Origin: Notamacropus eugenii
Taxonomy: Eukaryota > Chordata > Mammalia > Diprotodontia > Macropodidae
Length of the DNA stretch: 64,000 bases
Assembly (NCBI RefSeq): GCF_028372415.1
Contig: NC_092875.1
Coordinates: forward strand, 53,786,271-53,850,270
Reading direction: 5' to 3'
This document shows, piece after piece, positions 58,008 to 64,000 of this stretch; positions within the stretch are counted from its first letter, which is position 1, and each line of letters begins with the position of its first letter. The notes under the pieces are model-generated. The model was not told the origin of the DNA. It searched no databases and worked only from the letters and a program-made list of their open reading frames with translations. A program made the position numbers and the translations under genes.

Positions 58008-58886
58008 ATGCTTGCTATTAATGTCTGCATTGCGATCTTTTTGCTCTTCCAGACTACAGTTGGGATTGTGGCTAACTTCTTCCTCCTTTTTCTTTATATT
58101 TTGAATTGCCTACCTGGACATAAATTAAGGCCACTAAACTTGATTCTGACCCAACTAATCTTGGCCAACCTCACTATACTGGTCAGTATAGGAAGCCCAG
58201 AAATACTGCAAGCTTTTAAAATAAGTAATTTTCTGGATGATGTTGGGTGTAAAATGACATTTTTCCTTTACAGAACTGCCCAGGGGCTTTCAATTTGCTT
58301 CACCTGCCTTCTCTGTAGCTTTCAGGCCATCACCATCAGTCCCAGTGACTCCACATTGTCAGCACTCAAAGCCAGAATTCCAGAATTCATTTCCACCTCC
58401 TGTCTCTTCTGTTGGATCTTTAATATCCTGATAGAAATTCCTGTGCCAATATTTGTGAGAGGACCAAGGAACACTATCAACAATACATATAAATCTAATG
58501 CAATATATTGTTCAATAGGAACGATTGTAGATGTTTACTTTGTCATGACTACTCTGAGAAATTTACTCTGTGTGGGACTCATGTTTTGGACCAGTGGCTA
58601 CATGGTACTTCTCCTACACAGACACCACCAGCAAGTCCAGAACATCCGTAGTATCAACCTCTCATATAGAACTCTCCCTGAAGTCAAAGCCACCCAAACC
58701 ATTCTACTTCTGATGGGCACTTTTGTCTGCTTTTACTTACTTCACTCCATCACTTTGATCTCTCTCACTTATTTAGGTCCTAACCGACACTGGTTGACCA
58801 TCTCTGCCATTCTGTCTCTTTGCTTCCCAACTCTTAGCCCCTTTGTGTTGCTCCCCCAAGCTCCCAAGCACAGCTGCATTCTCTGA
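58008..58886 (+). CDS. Vomeronasal type-1 receptor, intact (V1R-C)
   Basis: A 292-residue V1R pheromone receptor, expected in vomeronasal sensory neuron membranes. It has the V1R marks DVGCKMTFFLYRTAQGLSIC at the start of TM3, FQAITISPSDS at its cytoplasmic end, sequon N158-N-T and Cys168 in extracellular loop 2 facing Cys81, and LCFPTLSPFVLL in TM7. Membrane segments fall at about the same places as in V1R-A. It is on the plus strand because the whole unit is inverted. Residues 91-154 are identical to V1R-A, and this tract is nearly identical at the DNA level too, while the N-terminus resembles V1R-B more and the third cytoplasmic loop (205-227) is private (RHHQQVQNIRSINLSYRTLP). No official symbol can be assigned from sequence alone. 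Confidence 0.95.
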   Translation: MLAINVCIAIFLLFQTTVGIVANFFLLFLYILNCLPGHKLRPLNLILTQLILANLTILVSIGSPEILQAFKISNFLDDVGCKMTFFLYRTAQGLSICFTCLLCSFQAITISPSDSTLSALKARIPEFISTSCLFCWIFNILIEIPVPIFVRGPRNTINNTYKSNAIYCSIGTIVDVYFVMTTLRNLLCVGLMFWTSGYMVLLLHRHHQQVQNIRSINLSYRTLPEVKATQTILLLMGTFVCFYLLHSITLISLTYLGPNRHWLTISAILSLCFPTLSPFVLLPQAPKHSCIL

Positions 58887-58924
58887 ACTAGAAAAGACAC
58901 TGATTCTCGTAGCCTTAAAATTTG

Positions 58925-58930
58925 AATAAA
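58925..58930 (+). terminator. Polyadenylation signal AATAAA of V1R-C
   Basis: Canonical hexamer 38 nt after the stop codon, at the same relative place as in V1R-A. Confidence 0.5.
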
Positions 58931-59524
58931 GGATTGTGACCGTGATTTCTCCTGCCTGCACTCATGTTTCCCACCCCATGAAAGTCCTTATCAAAAGGAA
59001 GAAGAACTAGAACAGCTTCAATTCCTAGAACAACTCATCCTAAAATCTTTCTGTGGTGACACCAGAAGTATCACATCCCCTCCAAAGTAGAATATTTCAT
59101 TCCTTCATCCTCTTCCAGATCATTTATTCAAATGTTCAGCTCCTAGGGTTCTTTTCTCTGGTGAAGTTTCCTCCAAGAATTTACATTTAAGGAGAATGCC
59201 AAGGCCAACCATCTCTTCATTTCCCTCTCAGCTGTATTCCACTGGCCTTGGCCATCATGCCTCAGGAAGTTCATCATACTGCAAAAGTACTTCAAACCTA
59301 GAACTCACATCTCCTCACTATCCTGTTCCCCTGAAGGCCCTTCCCTCTGATTGGAGGGAATGCAGACGAAGGACTCCTCCAAAATCTTCCATGTAAGGAT
59401 TTCCAAGTGAGTCCTTCATTTCCCACCTGGATGCACTCCTCTGAGCTTCCCCATCATGCCCATGTGTCCTGGATACATTCTTTCCATTTTCTCTTCAGCT
59501 TCCTTTTGTTTGTTGTCTTTCCCC
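58931..59524 (+). other. V1R-C downstream flank
   Basis: Inverted counterpart of 7341-7960 and 27090-27690. A 66-codon frame at 59196-59396 is not kept in the other copies. Confidence 0.5.
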
Positions 59525-59640
59525 ATTATTCATTCTTATTCATGTTAGTCTGATCGCCACAGTGGGACACACTATAACTTGACTCTAGTATAGTGATGTC
59601 ATTTTGTTCCTCTTCAAGAAGGAAGGACAACAACCAACAA
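59525..59640 (+). mobile_element. RTE or RTE-mobilised SINE 3' end
   Basis: Inverted counterpart of 7243-7340. Confidence 0.55.
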
Positions 59641-59644
59641 ATAT

Positions 59645-59790
59645 TTTTTAAGTGCCTACTATATGCCAGACACTAAGTTAAGAGCTGAGGATACAAAAAA
59701 TCAAATCAGTTCCTGCCCTCAGGAAGTTTGCATTGCAATGGAGGAGATAGAATACAAACAAAAATATAAAAAGCAAATTATGTACAGGAT
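59645..59790 (-). mobile_element. L2 3' end fragment
   Basis: The reverse of an L2 tail: 'aagtgcctactatatgccag' near 59650 and 'agttcctgccctcaggaagt' near 59709. Counterpart of 7080-7235. Confidence 0.7.
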
Positions 59791-59829
59791 AAATTAAAAA
59801 AATTTAAAGAGTGAAAGCACTGGAATATT

Positions 59830-62800
59830 TTCAGAAAACAATAGAATGGAAAAGAGAAGAAATCTCTTCAAGAAAGTTAGAGGTATCAAGGGAAATTTTC
59901 ATACAAAAACTTGGAGGATAAAAGACAATAATGGTAAGGATTTAAGAGAAGCAAAAGAGATTAAGTTGAGATGGCAAGAATACCCAGAAGAATTATGCCA
60001 GAAAGATCTTAACATCCCAGATAACAAGTTGGTGGTTACTGAGCCGGAGTAAGACATCCTGGAGAAATGAGTCAAGGGGATCTTAGGAAGCATTGCTAGC
60101 AATAAAGCTAACAAAAAATCATAATCTTCGATCACTAAATTTTGAAGAGCAAAGGATCTGAGGTTACACCCAAGAAAAACTTACACAGAACAGTTGAGTA
60201 TGATCCTGAATGGTAAAGTGGACATTTCATGAACTTAAAAACTTTCAAGAATTTTTAACAAAAAAAACAGAACTTAATGGAAAATTGAATACAAATGATC
60301 CAGAAAAAATATATGGAAAACATTAAAGACTAAATATAAGGCATTTATTAAGTCACACTCTTCACTTATATGAAAATGTTATCAGTATTCTTTAAATTGT
60401 CATCATTACTGAGGTAGTTTGAAACAAAGGTTGGGGCTGAGTTGTATATGATGGAGTGATTCTAAAGAAACAAGATTGGGTAGGAAAAGGTAAAAAGGAG
60501 AAATTATCTAATAAAAGCAGGTCATGAAAGAAAGAACTGACACAGGAAAGGTAGGTACAAGTGGGGAGCTGGAAATGTAGAAAATTTACTCTCATCTGAG
60601 TTGAAAAGGAAACAACATATACACCTGAGGAGGTTTAGAAGTCTTCTAAACTTCTAGAGAGGTGAGAAAACTGAGGGACAGGATGTGGTAGGGACTTTTA
60701 GAAGGGTGTATAGATGAAGATTAGGAGGGTAGGAGGAGGAGATAAGGGAGGGACTTTTAGATGGGTGGGTAATTAGAGAGTAAGGGGAGAAAAATAAGTA
60801 ACAGGGATCAAGTAAAAAGAGAGTTGAGAAAGAAAATAGGAAAAATAAGATGGAGGAAAATTCACAAATAGTAATTATAAGTGCAAATGTGAATGGGATG
60901 GGCTCACTCATAAAGCAGCAAGGGATAGCAGAATGGGTTAAAATCAGAATCCAACAATATGTTGTTTACAAGAAACACATTTAAGAATGACAGATACACA
61001 CAGTTTAAATGAAGTGTTGGAGTAGAATTCACTATGCTTCTGTTGACGTAAAAAAAAAAGGGTTGAAATTATGATCTGAGACAAAGTTAAGACTATAACA
61101 GATTTAATTAAAAGAGATAAACAGAGTAACTATATTTTGATTAAATGTATCATAGACAATGAAGCAATATCAATACTGAACCTATATGCACCAAATACTA
61201 TAGCAACTAAATTTTTTTTAAAAAAACTTAATTAAATTACAGGAGGAGATAGATGGTACTACTATAATTGTAAGGAACTTTAATCTTCCCCTCTCAGAAC
61301 TAGACAAAACTAACCAAAAAATTAATAAGAAAGAAGTTAATGAAGTGAAGAGAATTTTAGATAAGCTAGAGATGATAGATATCTGGAAAGAACTGAATGG
61401 AAATAGAAAGCAATGCAACTTTTACTTAGTGGTTCATGATACCTTTACAAAAATTGACCATATGTTAGTACGTATAAATTTTATGGTTGGTTGGTGATTG
61501 TCCTTCATTTTCAAAGAGGACCAAAGTGACATCACCATGATAAAGTGAAATTTCAGTATGTCCAGCTGTGGCTGATCAGACCAATATGAGGTCAGAATGC
61601 TCTACCACAGGTTGGGCACAGATAGTCCAGGTGAATATTTGGGGTGGATACTCCAAATTTGCACATTCCACATTTACTTTGTGCTGTCTCAATTCTGCTT
61701 TGTTCATAGAGCATAGCACCCTTTCTGATGGGGGCACACCATGCTGTGCAGTCCTGTGCCAGTCTCCCATGTTGCATAGTCAAATCAAAAGTTCTTGAGA
61801 GAGACCTTGAGAGTGTGCTTCTATCGCTTCTTGTGACCACCATGTGATCGCTTGCCCCATGTGAGTTCTCCATAAAATGGCCTTTTAGGCAAGCATACAT
61901 TGCATTTGAACAATGTAACCAGCCCATTACAGTTGTGCTCTCTGAAGCATAGTTTGAGTGCTTGGCAGTTCAGCTAGAGCAAGGACTTCAATGTCTGGTA
62001 CCTTATCCTGCCAGGTGATCTTCAGAATCTTCCTAAGACAGTTCAAATGGAAGCGATTCAGTTTCCTGGCATGGTGCTGGTAGGCTGTCCATGCTTCACA
62101 GGCACATAAATTTTATAGTTAAAAGCAAAGAGAATTACATATAAATTTTATAGTTAAAAACAAAAAAGCAGAAATATGAAAAATGTCTGTTTCAGACCAT
62201 AATACAATAAAATGACACTTAATAAGGGATCAAGGAAACACAGGTTTAAAACTAATTGGAGATGAAACAACCTAAATTTCAAGAATGAGTGGGTTAAAGA
62301 ACAAACCGTAGAAACAATCAATAACTTCATTAAAGAGAGTAACAATAATGACACATCACATCAAAACCTAGGGGATAAAGCAAGAGCAGTGGTTAGAGGA
62401 ATATTTATAATTCCAAAGACTTACATTAGTAAAAATAGAGAAAGAGTAGACTAATGAATTGGGTATGCAATTAAAGAATTAAAAAAGGAATAAGTAAAAA
62501 ATCCCCAATTGAACACTAAATGGGAAATTCTAAAACTTAGAGTTGAGGTTAATAAAACTAACAGTAAAAAAAAAAACTGTTGAATTAATAAATAAAATGG
62601 ATTTGGTTTTATGAAAACATACACAAAATAGATAAACAATTGGTTAATTTTGTTTAAAAGAGAAGAAAATCAAATCAGAACCATATCAGAAATGAAAAGG
62701 GTGAATATACCACTGACAAAGATGCAAAAGTAAGGAGATATTTTGCCCAATTATATGCCAACAAATTAAACAATTTAAGTGAAATATAAGAATATTTGCA

Positions 62801-64000
62801 AAAATATTGACTGCTTATGTAAATATGGATGAAATACAATATCTAGATAGATCTACTTTAGAAAAAGAAATTGAACAGGCCATAAATGAGCTTCCTAATA
62901 AAAAAAGAAATAGAACTGAATGGATTTACAAGTCAATTCTATAATTTAAGGATCAACTCATTCCAAAACTCAATAAATTATTTGGAATAATAGGTACAGA
63001 AGAGATCCTACCACACTCCTTTTATGAAACAAATATGACAGTGGTACCTAAAACAGGAGGAGTGAAAACAGAGAAAGAAAATCATAGATCAACTTCATTA
63101 ATAAATAAAGATACAAAATCCTAAATAAAATACTGGCTAAAAGATTATAACAATGTATCACAAAGATTGTGCATTGTGATCAAGTGGAATTTATACTGTG
63201 AATGCAGGGAGGGTTTAACATAAAGAAAACTATTCATATAAATTATTACCTCAATAATAAAAATGTTACAATGTTAAATCAATAGATGCAGGAAATGCTT
63301 TTGATGATGTTCAACACATATGTCTATCAAAAACACTCTAAAGTATTGGTAAAAATTGATTTTTCTTGAAATTGATTTTTTAAAAAGCATTTATCTAAAG
63401 ACATCAGCAAACATTATTTGTAATGCAGAAAAATTAGAAGCTTTCCCAGTAAGATCAGCTGTGAAACAAGGAGGTTCACTGGTACCAATATTATTCAATA
63501 CTGTATTGGAAATACTAGTAATAGTAATAAGAAAATAAAAAGAAATAAAAGGAATCAGAATAGGGAATGAGGTAATAAAACTATCTTTTTTCAAACAATG
63601 TTATGATATACCTGAAAAATCTCAAAGATTCAAATAAAAAATTACTTGAAGCAATTAATAATTTTAGTAAAGTAGCAGGATAAAAAGTAAATCCACATAA
63701 ATAATCAGCATTCCTATTTATCACAAACAAAACTCTCCAAGAAGAGATAGAAAAAGATGTCCTATTTAAAATAACTGTAGCCAATATAAATTACCTGAGA
63801 GTACACCTGCCAAAACAAACCCAGGAGCTATATAAAAATTACTTTTAAAAACTTTTTATACAAATAAACTCAAATTCAAAAAATTGGAGAAATATTAATT
63901 TTTCATGCATAGGGATTATTTTACTAAATTAGAAAAATAATTACAAAATTCATTTGGAAGAAGAAAAGGTCAAAAATATTCAAGGAAATAATGGGAAAAA
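59830..64000 (+). mobile_element. L1 element, ORF1 end through reverse transcriptase, running off the window
   Basis: Plus-strand L1. The ORF1 C-terminus lies near 60060-60300 (a WTFHELKNFQEFLTKKTELNG-like stretch) and the ORF2 endonuclease at 60870-61430. After an RTE insertion, the post-endonuclease segment follows near 62280-62440. The reverse transcriptase begins near 62860, and at 63356-63538 reads SANIICNAEKLEAFPVRSAV then KQGG..VPILFNTVLEIL, matching the L1 motif [33 protein letters not shown]. A G/A-rich stretch at 60600-60850 separates the ORFs. Many breaks are present. Its left half is the inverted counterpart of 4951-6995; beyond about 62600 there is no A-side partner. Confidence 0.85.
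61489..62105 (-). mobile_element. RTE 3' fragment nested in the L1
   Basis: On the minus strand it encodes the C-terminal part of an RTE polyprotein: AYQHHARKLNRFHLNCLRKI, then LKITWQDKVPDIEVLALAEL, then a GDWHRTAQHG stretch, followed by the RTE 3' end. It is broken by several stops. Target-site duplications ATAAATTTTAT(G/A)GTT flank it at 61474-61488 and 62106-62120, and a further copy at 62141-62155 shows a small tandem duplication beside it. The A-side L1 near 5545 is uninterrupted. Confidence 0.85.

Larger units (their letters stand above)
42481..62600 (-). repeat. Inverted copy of unit A (duplication arm C)
   Basis: Landmark by landmark this arm is the reverse complement of 4951-26835: L1 pieces, L2, candidate exon block, MAR1 SINE, tetranucleotide repeat, V1R, downstream flank, L2 and L1 follow in mirrored order. 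Length differences come from insertions private to one arm and from a 2.6-kb deletion in A. The two arms flank unit B as a large inverted repeat with a spacer of about 15.6 kb. Confidence 0.8.

Noticed and set aside
1118-64000. SINE tRNA-like heads as tRNA genes
   Set aside because: The tRNA-like starts of the MIR and MAR1 copies are diverged and embedded in SINE bodies; no complete cloverleaf was seen.
59830-64000. A complete, mobile L1
   Set aside because: Frames are short and broken, the element is interrupted by an RTE fragment, and its 3' end lies outside the window.

Overview
This is an AT-rich, repeat-dense stretch of mammalian nuclear DNA, most likely marsupial and probably opossum-like. 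That reading rests on a vomeronasal receptor (V1R) gene family with mammalian V1R signatures, on ORF1-only 'half-L1' (HAL1) elements beside L1, on MAR1-type CORE-SINEs with a BovB/RTE-like tail, and on RTE endonuclease and reverse-transcriptase fragments. I see no bacterial genes, rRNA, tRNA or CRISPR.

The only host genes I can support are three V1R copies of equal length (292 codons). V1R-A (8008-8886, minus) and V1R-C (58008-58886, plus) are intact. V1R-B (27735-28613, minus) is full length but has one in-frame stop at codon 194. Each copy has a good 3' splice site 35-38 nt before its ATG. Each also has, 2.4-7 kb upstream on the same strand, a conserved block ending in a good splice donor; I propose this as the 5' non-coding exon or promoter region.

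The three genes sit in duplicated units. Unit A (about 4951-26835) and unit C (about 42481-62600) are inverted copies of each other, some 20 kb each, and they flank unit B (about 27080-39770), which runs in A's direction but has lost about 4.2 kb just upstream of the receptor. Bases 1-4950 hold remnants of further units without a receptor: 1-688 repeats 6343-6990, 1128-2750 repeats 38130-39770, and 3945-4950 repeats the flank at 12650-13800.

The paralogues give a built-in insertion history. An L1 3' fragment, a HAL1 and a solo LTR are in A but not at the matching points of C. An RTE fragment and two SINEs are in C but not in A. A has a 52-bp microinversion relative to B and C. Within the receptor genes, the closest pair changes along the gene (B-C at the N-terminus, A-C in TM3-TM4, A-B around TM5 and the third cytoplasmic loop), which suggests gene conversion. 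Element family names and boundaries come from reading the sequence by eye, and boundaries are approximate unless target-site duplications are cited.
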